Of a DNA stretch of 64,000 nt, positions 1 through 8,479 are shown in pieces. The notes beneath the pieces were generated by a model. The model had not been told where the DNA came from. It saw nothing but the letters and a program-made list of their open reading frames with translations, and did no database searches. Origin of the DNA: Alloyangia pacifica (GTDB taxonomy: Bacteria > Pseudomonadota > Alphaproteobacteria > Rhodobacterales > Rhodobacteraceae); assembly GCF_003111685.1 (NCBI RefSeq), contig NZ_CP022192.1, positions 141,292-205,291 on the forward strand, read 5' to 3'. Positions within the stretch are counted from its first letter, which is position 1. Each line of letters begins with the position of its first letter. A program made the translations under genes and the position numbers.

Positions 1-1
1 G

Positions 2-439
2 CGCGAGCGCGAGCTGCTGCCCTACCTGCGCGAGCCGGGACCGATGCTCTACGACATCGACCTCGAGGTGGCGCTGGCCCCCGAGGGCGGCGCGGAGACG
101 GTGATCTCGCGCACCAATTATTCGCAGATGTACTACTCTGCCGCGCAGCAGCTTTGCCATCACACCAGCAGCGGATGCGCCATGCGCACCGGCGACATGC
201 TGGGCTCGGGAACGATCTCGGGCACCACCCCGGACAGCCGCGGCTCGCTGCTGGAGATCAGCTGGGGCGGCAAGGAGCCGCTCGAGCTGCCCGGCGGCGC
301 GACCCGCAGTTTCCTCGAGGATGGCGACACGCTGACCCTTCGGGGGGCCGCGCAGGGCGACGGCTACCGCATCGGCTTCGGCGCGTGTTCGGGCAAGGTC
401 CTGCCCGCCGTGCCGCAGCCCGACTGGACAAAGGAATAA
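2..439 (+). CDS. fahA: Fumarylacetoacetase, C-terminal part (5' end outside window)
   Basis: This is the last 145 codons of a reading frame that enters from the left edge. The enzyme cleaves fumarylacetoacetate to fumarate and acetoacetate, the last step of homogentisate (Tyr/Phe) breakdown in the cytoplasm. The segment QLCHHTSSGCAMRTGDMLGS followed by GTISGTTPDSRGSLLE is the typical FAH C-terminal active-site region, and the ending with a beta-rich tail fits full-length FAH of about 400-420 residues. The stop is 11 bases before the next gene, so the two are co-transcribed. The first gene of the pathway, homogentisate dioxygenase, is expected just upstream but lies outside the window. Confidence 0.9.
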   Translation, partial: RERELLPYLREPGPMLYDIDLEVALAPEGGAETVISRTNYSQMYYSAAQQLCHHTSSGCAMRTGDMLGSGTISGTTPDSRGSLLEISWGGKEPLELPGGATRSFLEDGDTLTLRGAAQGDGYRIGFGACSGKVLPAVPQPDWTKE

Positions 440-450
440 AGGAGGCTCTC

Positions 451-1401
451 ATGGCCAAGGCATTCGCGTCGCAAGGCGACATGGAAGAAAAGAAGATCAG
501 CTTCACCGAGGTGGGCGAGGGGCTCTATGCCTTCACCGCCGAAGGCGATCCCAACACCGGCGTCATCATCGGCGACGAGAGCGTGATGATCGTCGAGGCG
601 CAGGCCACCCCGCGGCTGGCGCGCAAGGTGATGGACTGCGTGCGCTCGGTCACCGACAAGCCGATCAGCCATCTGGTGCTGACGCATTATCATGCGGTGC
701 GGGTGCTCGGCGCCTCGGCCTATGGCGCGCGCGAGATCATCATGTCCGACACCGCCGCCGCCATGGTGGAGGAGCGCGGGCAGGAGGACTGGGACAGCGA
801 GTTCGGCCGCTTCCCGCGGCTCTTCCAAGGGCACGAGGAAATCCCCGGGCTGACCCGCCCCACGACCACCTTCAGCGACCGGATGACCGTCTACCTTGGC
901 AAGCGCCGGGTCGACATCATGCACCTCGGCCGCGCCCATACCGCCGGCGACGCGGTGATCTGGGTGCCCGACCAGGAGGTGATGTTCACCGGCGACATCG
1001 TCGAGTTCCACTCGGCCTGCTACTGCGGCGACGGCCATTTCGCCGATTGGCCCGAGACGCTTGCCAATATCGCCTTCTACGAGCCCAATGCCATCGCGCC
1101 GGGCCGGGGGGATGCGCTGGTGGGTGAGGCGCAGGTGGCGCAGGCGCTGGAGAACACCGCCGATTTCGTGCGCTCGACCTACAAGCCGGTGGCCCGCGTC
1201 GTGGCCCGAGGCGGCTCGCTCAAGGAAGCCTGGGACGCGGTGCGCGCCGAGTGCGACCCGAAGTTCGCCGATTACGCGATCTACGAGCATTGCCTGCCGT
1301 TCAACGTGGCCCGCGCCTACGACGAGGCCCGCGGCATCGACACGCCGCGCGTCTGGACCGCCGAGCGCGACCAGCAGATGTGGGCCGACCTGCAGGGCTA
1401 A
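451..1401 (+). CDS. MBL-fold metallohydrolase-like protein of the homogentisate operon
   Basis: This is a 316-residue metallo-beta-lactamase-fold protein. The start is fixed by a strong AAAGGAGG ribosome site 7 bases upstream. The usual HxHxDH metal motif reads THYHAVRVLG (about residue 77): the first two His remain, but the Asp and third His are replaced by Val and Arg. Later ligands are visible as GRAHTAGDAV (about residue 160) and FTGDIVEF (about 180). One metal site is therefore altered, and hydrolase activity cannot be assumed. It sits between fahA and an aromatic-ring monooxygenase gene, so a role in ring-cleavage product handling is likely but unproven. The substrate is unknown. Confidence 0.8.
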   Translation: MAKAFASQGDMEEKKISFTEVGEGLYAFTAEGDPNTGVIIGDESVMIVEAQATPRLARKVMDCVRSVTDKPISHLVLTHYHAVRVLGASAYGAREIIMSDTAAAMVEERGQEDWDSEFGRFPRLFQGHEEIPGLTRPTTTFSDRMTVYLGKRRVDIMHLGRAHTAGDAVIWVPDQEVMFTGDIVEFHSACYCGDGHFADWPETLANIAFYEPNAIAPGRGDALVGEAQVAQALENTADFVRSTYKPVARVVARGGSLKEAWDAVRAECDPKFADYAIYEHCLPFNVARAYDEARGIDTPRVWTAERDQQMWADLQG

Positions 1402-1500
1402 GCGCCCTTCGGCGCGGGGTGCTGCGCCGGACACGATACGAGAACACCCCCGCGCGGCCCGGTGGAGGAGCCCGGCCGCGCGACCAAGGGAGGAGAGAGA

Positions 1501-3114
1501 ATGCCCGCATACAGCTACGCCCCGCAGCCCTTCGTGCGTCCGCCCGAGCTTGACGGCGCCGCTACCGGCGCGCCGGTGGCCATCGTCGGCGCCGGCCCCA
1601 TCGGGCTGGCCATGGCGATCGACCTGGCGCTGCAGGGCATCCGCTCGGTGGTGCTCGACGACAACAACGTCGTCTCGGTCGGCAGCCGGGCGATCTGCTG
1701 GGCCAAGCGCACGCTCGAGATCTTCGACCGGCTCGGCGTCGGCGAGCGCATGCTCGAAAAGGGCGTGACCTGGAAGGTCGGGCGGCTGTTCCACGGCGAC
1801 GAGGAGGTCTACAGCTTCGACCTGCTGCCCGAGGAGGGCCACAAGTACCCGGCCTTCATCAACCTCCAGCAATATTACGTCGAGCAGTACCTGCTCGAGC
1901 GGGCCCGCGAATTTCCCGAGCTGATCGACGTGCGCTTCCTGTCGAAGGTGGTGGACCATGCTGCCAGCGCCGAAGGCGTGACGCTGACCGTCGAGACCCC
2001 CGAGGGGCCCTACGAGCTGGCGGCGGACTGGCTGCTGGCCTGCGACGGGGTGAAATCGGCAACGCGCGAGCGCATGGGGCTAGACTTCACCGGCCAGACC
2101 TTCGAGGAGCAGTTCCTCATCGCCGACATCGAGATGGACCAGAGCCCCTTCGGCGATCCCGGCATCGCCGAGCGCTGGTTCTGGTTCGACCCGACCTTCC
2201 ACCCGGGCAAATCGGCGCTGCTGCACGCGCAGCCCGACAATATCTACCGGATCGACCTGCAGCTCGACCTTGGCGCCGATGCCAAGCTTGAGGCCAGGGA
2301 GGAAAAGGTCATCCCGCGCATCAGGGCGATCGTGGGCGACCGCCCGTTCCGGCTCGACTGGCTGTCGGTCTACAAGTTCCGCTGCATCAAGCTCGAGCGC
2401 TTCGTGCATGGCCGCGTCGTCTTTGTCGGCGACAGCGCCCATGTGGTCAGCCCCTTCGGCGCGCGCGGCGGCAATGGCGGCATTCAGGATGTGGACAACC
2501 TCGGCTGGAAGCTGGCGGCGGTGCTGAAGGGCGAGGCGGATCAGACGCTGATCGAGAGCTACCACGAGGAGCGCAGCCACGGCTCGGCGGAAAACATCCT
2601 CAACTCCGCCCGCTCGACCAACTTCATGACGCCGAAGACCCCCATCGAGGCCCTCTTCCGCCGCGAGACGCTGCGCATGGCCCACGACCAGCCCTTCGCG
2701 CGGCGGCTGATCAACTCGGGGCGGCTCTCGCTGCCCTGCTCGCTCGAGGGCTTTGCGCTGCAGACACCGGGCGAGGGCCTCGTGCGTCCCGGTCAGCCGA
2801 TGGTCGACGCGCCGGTGGGCAACGGTTGGCTGCTGCCCCTGCTGCAGGGGGCCTTCACGCTGGTCGGCTTTGGTGAGATCGCGCTGCCCGACGTGGGTGT
2901 GCGGCGTCTCGGCATCGGCCAGTCGGATCACCCCTACCCCAGCCATGACGACCGCGCGGGCTATGCGCTGCAGCGCTATGGCACCGGGGTCGCCTATCTC
3001 GTGCGGCCCGATGGCCATGCGGCGGCGGTGTTCCACGGCGAGGTGCCAGAGCCGGCATTGAGAGAGGCGCTGGCCCGCGCCATGGGCCGCAGCTGCGAAA
3101 GGGAGATGGCGTGA
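1501..3114 (+). CDS. FAD-dependent aromatic monooxygenase (MhpA-like)
   Basis: This 537-residue class A flavoprotein monooxygenase is preceded by GGGAGGAGAGAGA, which favours this ATG over an in-frame start at 1462. The Rossmann motif GAGPIGLAMAIDLA is at residues 30-43, and the second FAD-binding motif GDSAHVVSPFGARGGNGG is near residue 308. The length and C-terminal thioredoxin-like extension match the 3-(3-hydroxyphenyl)propionate hydroxylase group. Its neighbours are homogentisate enzymes (FahA, MaiA), so hydroxylation of a phenolic acid such as 3-hydroxyphenylacetate feeding homogentisate is plausible. That is inference, and substrate specificity cannot be read from the sequence. Confidence 0.8.
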   Translation: MPAYSYAPQPFVRPPELDGAATGAPVAIVGAGPIGLAMAIDLALQGIRSVVLDDNNVVSVGSRAICWAKRTLEIFDRLGVGERMLEKGVTWKVGRLFHGDEEVYSFDLLPEEGHKYPAFINLQQYYVEQYLLERAREFPELIDVRFLSKVVDHAASAEGVTLTVETPEGPYELAADWLLACDGVKSATRERMGLDFTGQTFEEQFLIADIEMDQSPFGDPGIAERWFWFDPTFHPGKSALLHAQPDNIYRIDLQLDLGADAKLEAREEKVIPRIRAIVGDRPFRLDWLSVYKFRCIKLERFVHGRVVFVGDSAHVVSPFGARGGNGGIQDVDNLGWKLAAVLKGEADQTLIESYHEERSHGSAENILNSARSTNFMTPKTPIEALFRRETLRMAHDQPFARRLINSGRLSLPCSLEGFALQTPGEGLVRPGQPMVDAPVGNGWLLPLLQGAFTLVGFGEIALPDVGVRRLGIGQSDHPYPSHDDRAGYALQRYGTGVAYLVRPDGHAAAVFHGEVPEPALREALARAMGRSCEREMA

Positions 3115-3308
3115 TGCGCGAGATCTACGAGATGGGGCTCGGCGCCCGCGGGGACGAGGCCTACGAGGCGCTCATGGCGGCGCACGAGGGGCTGACCGAG
3201 GCGCAGAGCCACGCGCTCAACGTGCGGATCGTGCTGCTGCTGGCCAACCGCCTCGGGGACGTGGACGCGCTGAAGACGATCCTCGAGACGGCGCGCTCCT
3301 ATGGCTGA
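3114..3308 (+). CDS. Small conserved protein (DUF2783-like)
   Basis: This is a 64-residue acidic helical protein that starts on an ATG overlapping the TGA of the monooxygenase gene; a GTG three bases earlier is also possible. It overlaps the next gene by 8 bases, so it is translationally coupled on both sides. No catalytic motif is visible. By size, helical character and position between an MhpA-like monooxygenase and maleylacetoacetate isomerase, I take it as the DUF2783 family. The function is unknown; the tight coupling suggests an accessory to one of the two flanking enzymes. Confidence 0.65.
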   Translation: MREIYEMGLGARGDEAYEALMAAHEGLTEAQSHALNVRIVLLLANRLGDVDALKTILETARSYG

Positions 3309-3936
3309 CGCGGTGCTCTACGACTACTGGCGCTCGTCCGCCAGCTGGCGGGTGCGCATCGCGCTGAACCTCTCGGGGATCGACTGGGAATGCCGCCCGG
3401 TGGACCTGATGGCTGGCGATCAGCGCGGCGCCGCGCATCTGGCGCGCAACCCGCAGGGGCTCGTGCCGGTGCTCGAGATTGACGGGTTGCGCCTGACCCA
3501 GAGCCTCGCCATCCTCGACTACCTCGAGGAGACCGGCCGGCTGTCGCTGCGCCCGGAGGCGCCGGCGCAGGCGGCGCGGATGCGCGCCATCGCGCTGGCC
3601 ATTGCCTGCGATGTGCACCCGGTCTGCAACCTGCGCGTCGCGGCCCATGCCGCCGCGCTGACCGGACAGGACGACACCCGCGCCGACTGGATGCGCCACT
3701 TCATCCGCCCCGGGCTCGAGGCGGTCGAGGCCCTGCTCGACGAGACCGGCCCCTATTGCATCGGCGCCGCGCTGACCCAGGCCGACCTGTGCCTGATCCC
3801 GCAGCTCTACAACGCCGCGCGCTGGGGGGTGGAGACCAGCGATCTGACGCGGATCAGCCGCGTCGCGCGAGCCTGCGCGGAGCTTGACGCCTTCCGCCGC
3901 GCCGCGCCCGAGGCGCGGCTCCCCGCCGCCGTCTGA
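3301..3936 (+). CDS. maiA: Maleylacetoacetate isomerase (zeta-class GST)
   Basis: This 211-residue zeta-class glutathione transferase isomerises maleylacetoacetate to fumarylacetoacetate, using glutathione as cofactor, one step before FahA. The N-terminal segment YWRSSASWRVRIALNLSG carries the SSxSxRVRIAL glutathione-site signature. It is followed by NPQGLVPVLEIDG and the QSLAILDYLEE helix of the thioredoxin-like domain, then an all-helical C-terminal domain. The start overlaps the preceding small gene by 8 bases. With fahA in the same operon, a tyrosine/homogentisate type route is well supported. Confidence 0.93.
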   Translation: MADAVLYDYWRSSASWRVRIALNLSGIDWECRPVDLMAGDQRGAAHLARNPQGLVPVLEIDGLRLTQSLAILDYLEETGRLSLRPEAPAQAARMRAIALAIACDVHPVCNLRVAAHAAALTGQDDTRADWMRHFIRPGLEAVEALLDETGPYCIGAALTQADLCLIPQLYNAARWGVETSDLTRISRVARACAELDAFRRAAPEARLPAAV

Positions 3937-3986
3937 TCCGAACCGTGCCCGGGCAGTGGCGCCCGCAGCTCCAAGGCAGGACCCCG

Positions 3987-4463
3987 ATGAGCCCGATGAC
4001 CAACGCCGCGCAAGAGCAACAGGCACTCGTCCCGACCACCCAGTCGCTGCCCATCGCGCTCATCCGGGCGCGCGAGGCGCTGCTGCGCGAGCTGCGCCCG
4101 ATGCTGGCCGAGGCCGGGGTGAGCGAGCCGCAGTGGCGCATCCTGCGCGTGCTCCTCGAAACCGGCCCCTGTTCGGTGCAGGGGCTGGCCGAGGCGGCCT
4201 GCCTGCAACCGGCCTCGGTCTCGCGGATCCTGCAGTCCATGGCCGCGCGGGCGCTGGTGGAACGGGTGCAGGACCCTCGGAACCGCCGCCGGCAGGTGGT
4301 CACGGTGACCGCGGCGGGTCGCGCCTTGGTGACGCGCTTCGCCCCGGCCTCGCGCGCGATCACCGACGCCTTCGCCGAGCGGTTCGGCAGGGACCGCTAC
4401 CAGTCCCTGATCGCCTTGCTCGACGCCTTCATCTCGGACTGCGACGGGCCGGCCTCGGACTAG
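3987..4463 (+). CDS. MarR-family regulator (HpaR-like) of the aromatic operon
   Basis: This is a 158-residue winged-helix regulator. I chose the ATG at 3987 because AAGGCAGGA lies just before it; an in-frame GTG at 3945 would add 14 poorly structured residues. The winged-helix core runs from VSEPQWRILRVLLE through CSVQGLAEAACLQPASVSRILQ (recognition helix) to RRRQVVTVTAAG (wing). This pattern resembles HpaR, the homoprotocatechuate-operon repressor. It follows maiA by 50 bases in the same direction and probably senses an aromatic acid to control this operon. Confidence 0.85.
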   Translation: MSPMTNAAQEQQALVPTTQSLPIALIRAREALLRELRPMLAEAGVSEPQWRILRVLLETGPCSVQGLAEAACLQPASVSRILQSMAARALVERVQDPRNRRRQVVTVTAAGRALVTRFAPASRAITDAFAERFGRDRYQSLIALLDAFISDCDGPASD

Positions 4464-4512
4464 CCCCGCCCGCACCAGCGACCACATTGCCTCCTCGCCG
4501 CAAATGGTGTCC

Positions 4513-4551
4513 CATTCGGCATCGCGGAGCGCATGCCCCGGGTGCCGAATG
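4513..4551 (+). promoter_or_regulatory. 9-bp inverted repeat upstream of the metal ATPase
   Basis: CATTCGGCA at 4513-4521 is repeated as its complement TGCCGAATG at 4543-4551, separated by 21 bases, in the 125-base gap between the MarR gene and the P-type ATPase. It ends 37 bases before the ATPase start, so it could be an operator for a metal sensor or a weak terminator stem for the MarR gene. There is no T-run, which makes the terminator reading less likely. Confidence 0.35.
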
Positions 4552-4588
4552 TCCGCAGCTCAAGACGCCATCCAGCCACGGGGACACC

Positions 4589-6460
4589 ATGCAGGGCCAG
4601 TCCGAAACCTTTCGCATCGACCGGGTAAAGACGGCAACCCTCGGGCTGGCGCTGGCGGGGCTCCTGGCGGGGCTCGCCCTGCAGTTCTCCGGCCTGCCGG
4701 CCACGGCGCGCGCCGCCCTCATGGCCGGCACCCTGCCCGCCCTCGTCGCGCTGCTCTTCGAGATCGTCGGCAGCATCCGGCGCGGCGACGTGGGGCTCGA
4801 CGTGCTGGCCGCCCTGTCGATGAGCGCAGCGCTGCTGTTCGGCGAGACCCTCGCAGCCTGCATCGTCGCGGTGATGTATTCGGGCGGCACGCTGCTCGAG
4901 GCCGTCGCCGAGGGGCGGGCGCGGCGCGAAATGCATGCGCTGCTCTCGCGCGTGCCGCGGTTCGCGATGCGCCATCGCGACGGGCAGATCGATCGCGTGC
5001 CGCTCGACGAGATCACCCCCGGCGACCGGCTGCTCATCCCGCAGGGCGACGTGGTGCCCGTCGATGGCACGATCCTCTCGGCGGGTGCCTTTCTCGACAG
5101 CTCGGCGCTGACCGGCGAGTCGCTGCCGCAGCACCTGGCGGCGGGGGCCGAGGCGATGAGCGGCGCGACCAACGCGGGCGAGCCCTTTGACATGATCGCC
5201 ACGCGGCGGGCGGAGGAGAGCACCTATGCGGGGATCGTCCGCCTCGTCGAGGCGGCACAGCGCTCCAAGGCGCCGATGGCGCGGCTCGCCGACCGCTGGT
5301 CGCTGGGGTTCCTGCTGGTGGCCGTGGCGATCGCGCTTGCCGCCTGGTGGGCCAGTTCGGATCCGGTCCGTGCCGTGGCGGTTCTGGTGATCGCCACCCC
5401 CTGCCCGCTCATCCTCGCGGTGCCGGTGGCGCTGGTCGCGGGCCTGTCGCGCGCGGCGCACTTCGGCGTGCTGGTGAAGGGCGCGAAGCCGCTCGAGGCC
5501 ATGGCCCGCACCCATACGCTGGTGCTCGACAAGACCGGCACGCTCACCGACGGTCGGCCGCAGATCACCCGGATCGAGCGCAGGGACGGCCTGTCCGAGG
5601 ATGCGCTGCTGCGCCTTGCCGCCTCGCTCGACCAGGTCTCCCGGCACCCCATAGCGCAGGCGATCGTCGCGGCCGCGAAGTTCCGTGGGCTGACGCTCGC
5701 CACCCCGTCAGAGGTGCACGAGTCGCCCGGCGAAGGCGTCGCGGGCATGGTCGAGGGGCACAGCCTCCGGGTCGGGGGCTTCAGCTACGTCCAGGCCGCG
5801 CTCGACGCGCCCGACCTGCGCCCCGCGCCGCCGGGGGCGGGCGCGGTGGTCGTCGCCGTGGCGCTGGACGGGCGCCCGGCGGGCCATCTGGTGATGGCCG
5901 ACCCGCTGCGCGACGGCGCGAGCCTGGCGCTGCAGGGCCTGCGCCGCGAGGGCATCGCCCGGCTCGTGCTCGCCACGGGAGACCGCCCCGAGGTGGCCGC
6001 CCGGGTGACCGACGGACTCGGGTTCGACGCGATTCACGGCGATCTCACCCCTGACGCGAAGGTCGCGCTGGTGCACAGCGAACGCGAGGGTGGGCCGGTG
6101 ATGATGGTTGGCGACGGCGTCAATGACGCGCCCGCCCTTGCCGCCGCGGACATCGGCGTGGCCATGGGCGCGCGGGGCGCTGCCGCCTCGGCGGAGGCGG
6201 CCGACGTGGTGCTGCTGGTGGACAGGATCGACCCGCTGGTCGCCGGGATCGCGATCGCCCGCGACGCCCGGCGGATCGCGCTGCAGAGCGTCGTGGCCGG
6301 GATCGGCCTGTCGGTGATCGGGATGATCGCCGCGGCGCTGGGATATCTTGAACCGGTCGAGGGCGCCGTTCTGCAGGAGGTGATCGACGTGGCGGTGATC
6401 CTGAACGCGCTCCGCGCCGTGCGCATCACGCCGCCCGGGCCGCTGCCGGAGATCACCTAG
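4589..6460 (+). CDS. Heavy-metal P1B-type ATPase, TPC subtype
   Basis: This is a 623-residue membrane pump that exports or imports a transition metal at the cost of ATP. Motifs in order: paired N-terminal membrane helices with no Cys-rich or His-rich metal-binding domain before them; the actuator motif LTGES near residue 175; the metal-site helix VIATPCPLILAVPVAL near 268 (TPC rather than CPC); DKTGTLT with the phosphorylated Asp near 314; SRHPIAQA near 351; and GDGVNDAPALAAADIGVAMG near 507. It is shorter than CopA/ZntA because the N-terminal domains are missing. The metal is not predictable. The reading frame is open far upstream, but membrane topology and the ATG at 4589 favour this start. 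Confidence 0.9.
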   Translation: MQGQSETFRIDRVKTATLGLALAGLLAGLALQFSGLPATARAALMAGTLPALVALLFEIVGSIRRGDVGLDVLAALSMSAALLFGETLAACIVAVMYSGGTLLEAVAEGRARREMHALLSRVPRFAMRHRDGQIDRVPLDEITPGDRLLIPQGDVVPVDGTILSAGAFLDSSALTGESLPQHLAAGAEAMSGATNAGEPFDMIATRRAEESTYAGIVRLVEAAQRSKAPMARLADRWSLGFLLVAVAIALAAWWASSDPVRAVAVLVIATPCPLILAVPVALVAGLSRAAHFGVLVKGAKPLEAMARTHTLVLDKTGTLTDGRPQITRIERRDGLSEDALLRLAASLDQVSRHPIAQAIVAAAKFRGLTLATPSEVHESPGEGVAGMVEGHSLRVGGFSYVQAALDAPDLRPAPPGAGAVVVAVALDGRPAGHLVMADPLRDGASLALQGLRREGIARLVLATGDRPEVAARVTDGLGFDAIHGDLTPDAKVALVHSEREGGPVMMVGDGVNDAPALAAADIGVAMGARGAAASAEAADVVLLVDRIDPLVAGIAIARDARRIALQSVVAGIGLSVIGMIAAALGYLEPVEGAVLQEVIDVAVILNALRAVRITPPGPLPEIT

Positions 6461-6501
6461 CCGGGGCACCGGGATGCTGAGCCTCGGCGACAGTGCCCGG
6501 C

Positions 6502-7515
6502 TCAGGCCCGCAGCGCGCTGCGCAGCGTTTCGACCGGAGAACAGCCGAATTTCCTGCGGTAGTGTTCCGAGAACCGGCCGAGGTGGAAGAAGCCAAGCCC
6601 GGTCGCCACATCGGTGACCCGCGTGTCGGCGCCGGGGTTCGACAGTTCTTCCCATGCGCGCTCCAGCCGCATGTCGCGCAGCACGGTCATCGGGCCACAG
6701 CCGTGGCGGGCGCGAAACGCCGCCTGCAGCGAGCGCACGCTTGTCCCGGCCGCGCTGGCGATGTCCTCGATCATCAGCGCCGCGCCAAGGTTCTCGCGCA
6801 TGAACTCCTCGGCGCGGCGCACCATGCGCGGCGCATGGCCCGGACGAGGGCTGGGCGCGTCGGCCTCGGTCGGCCGGACCTGTGACTGCAAGAGGCCCAC
6901 CAACAGCGTGCGCTCGAGCTGCCGCCCCAGCGCCGAGCCCCGCCCCAGCAGGGCGGCGCCGCGCTGCGTCTCGGAGATCACGAACTGCAGCAGGCCGAGA
7001 AAGGACCGCCCCTCTCCGTCCGTCAGCGCCTTCGGGCCGTCAAAGCGCAGCGCCGCGCGGTGCGGCAGCCCGAACTCTGCCCGCGCCGCCTGCTCCAGCG
7101 CGCGCCGGTCGATCTGCAGCATGAGCTGCACGCAGTGCTCGCTCCAGATCATGCTGACCTCATCGTCGGGGTTGAGCACCCCGCCGCTGCCGCCACCGAT
7201 CTCGTAGCCGCGCGCGCCGGTGTTCACCGAGGCATGGCCGTGCAGGGGAAACTGGAAGAGGTAGAACTGCTCGAGCGGGCCCGGCGCGATCTGGGTCTTC
7301 GCGCCATAGGTCAGCACGTTGATCGACAGGTCCTGCCCGTCGAGCCGGTTGTGCCGCGCCGCCAGCGGCCCCCGTCCCATCACCTCGAGGCGATGATCGC
7401 AATAGACCTGCGCCACCCGGGCCCGCGCCTCGTCCAGATCCGCCGTCGCAAAGAGACGATGGTTGCCAAGCGGCAATCCCTGCGGTCCCTCGGGACCGGT
7501 CTGAAGCTGGCCCAT
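6502..7515 (-). CDS. AraC-family regulator divergent from indole-oxidation genes
   Basis: This is a 337-residue regulator with an N-terminal AraC-binding-like sensor domain (about 1-210) and a C-terminal pair of helix-turn-helix motifs (about 235-335). The second half includes [20 protein letters not shown] and [25 protein letters not shown], the usual AraC/XylS signature. The ATG at 7515 has GGAG seven bases upstream; another ATG at 7527 is possible. It is transcribed away from the SDR/oxygenase/reductase genes across a short intergenic region holding a direct repeat. It therefore probably activates them in response to indole or a related aromatic, as AraC-type regulators do in described iif/ind clusters. 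Confidence 0.9.
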   Translation of the reverse strand: MGQLQTGPEGPQGLPLGNHRLFATADLDEARARVAQVYCDHRLEVMGRGPLAARHNRLDGQDLSINVLTYGAKTQIAPGPLEQFYLFQFPLHGHASVNTGARGYEIGGGSGGVLNPDDEVSMIWSEHCVQLMLQIDRRALEQAARAEFGLPHRAALRFDGPKALTDGEGRSFLGLLQFVISETQRGAALLGRGSALGRQLERTLLVGLLQSQVRPTEADAPSPRPGHAPRMVRRAEEFMRENLGAALMIEDIASAAGTSVRSLQAAFRARHGCGPMTVLRDMRLERAWEELSNPGADTRVTDVATGLGFFHLGRFSEHYRRKFGCSPVETLRSALRA

Positions 7516-7567
7516 GAGATGCTCCATGCTCGCGTCGGGGGTCTTCCTTCAGCTCTAAAACATAATT

Positions 7568-7601
7568 TGCGCAATCCGGATCCCGGCTGCGCAATCAGGA
7601 T
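7568..7601 (+). promoter_or_regulatory. Direct repeat, probable AraC-type operator
   Basis: TGCGCAATCCGGAT (7568-7581) and TGCGCAATCAGGAT (7588-7601) are near-perfect direct repeats offset by 20 bases, about two helical turns. They lie in the gap between the divergent AraC regulator and the SDR gene, ending 64 bases before the SDR start. Tandem half-sites two turns apart are the usual AraC/XylS binding arrangement. Confidence 0.65.
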
Positions 7602-7665
7602 AGCGCGCATCCGCGGCCCCCCTGCAAGCTTTCATTTGAGAAAAATGACACACAGGGAGCGCGCA

Positions 7666-8442
7666 ATGCGTGGATTGAGAGACAAAGTCGCGATCGTGCC
7701 CGGCGGTGCCACGAAGATCGGCGTCGCCGTTGTCGAGGCGTTCAAGTCGCACGGCGTCAAGGTGATCATCGCGGATATCGACGCCGAGAACGGCGAGAAG
7801 CTGGCCTGTGACGGCGTGGTTTTCGTGCAGGCCGACCTGCGCTCGGACGCGGATATCGCCCGCGTCGTGCAAACCGCCAAGGACCGCTTCGGCCGCATCG
7901 ATTTTCTGGTGAACGTCGCCGCGACCTATGTCGACAACGGCGCGGAAAGCACGCGCGCGGAATGGCTTGAAGCTTTGGATGTGAACCTTGTCGGCTCGGT
8001 CATGCTGATGCAGGCGGCCCGCGAGGAGCTGCGCAAGACCAAGGGATCCATCGTCAATTTCGGCTCGATCTCGGCCCGCGTGGCGCAGACCGGTCGCTGG
8101 CTCTACCCGGTGTCCAAGGCGGCGATCCTGCAGCTCACCCGCAATCAGGCGATGGATCTCGCGCCCGACGGCATCCGCGTCAACGCGGTCTCGCCCGGCT
8201 GGACCTGGTCCAACATCATGGACAGCCTGACCGGCGGCGACCGGGCCAAGACCGATGCCGTGGGGGGGGATTTCCACCTTTTCCCGCGGGTCGGGGACCC
8301 CGAGGAGGTCGCCTCGACGGTGATGTTCCTCTGCTCGGACGAAGCGAGCTTCATCACCGGCACCGACATCCGCGTCGACGGTGGCTACACCGCCATGGGC
8401 CCCGAGCGCGCCGAGCCGGCCATCCCGCGCCTGATGGACTGA
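7666..8442 (+). CDS. SDR-family dehydrogenase (iifB-like)
   Basis: This 258-residue short-chain dehydrogenase is preceded by GGGAGC, which selects this ATG over one at 7645. The nucleotide-binding loop reads [12 protein letters not shown] (normally TGGxxxGIG), the structural motif is NVAAT instead of NNAG, and the catalytic set is S in FGSISARV plus YPVSK. It is the first gene of an AraC-controlled cluster with an indole-type oxygenase and flavin reductase. In the Acinetobacter iif pathway the equivalent SDR oxidises the indole 2,3-dihydrodiol to 3-hydroxyindolin-2-one. That role fits here but is inferred from context. BenD-like diol dehydrogenation is an alternative. Confidence 0.85.
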   Translation: MRGLRDKVAIVPGGATKIGVAVVEAFKSHGVKVIIADIDAENGEKLACDGVVFVQADLRSDADIARVVQTAKDRFGRIDFLVNVAATYVDNGAESTRAEWLEALDVNLVGSVMLMQAAREELRKTKGSIVNFGSISARVAQTGRWLYPVSKAAILQLTRNQAMDLAPDGIRVNAVSPGWTWSNIMDSLTGGDRAKTDAVGGDFHLFPRVGDPEEVASTVMFLCSDEASFITGTDIRVDGGYTAMGPERAEPAIPRLMD

Positions 8443-8479
8443 CCCGGTCCGCAAAAGCAAAAGCCAACAGGAGAGAAAA

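Noticed and set aside
3884..4588. Long N-terminal extension of the metal ATPase
   Set aside because: It overlaps the MarR gene in another frame, is Pro/Ala/Arg-rich with no metal-binding motif, and a normal start lies at 4589.
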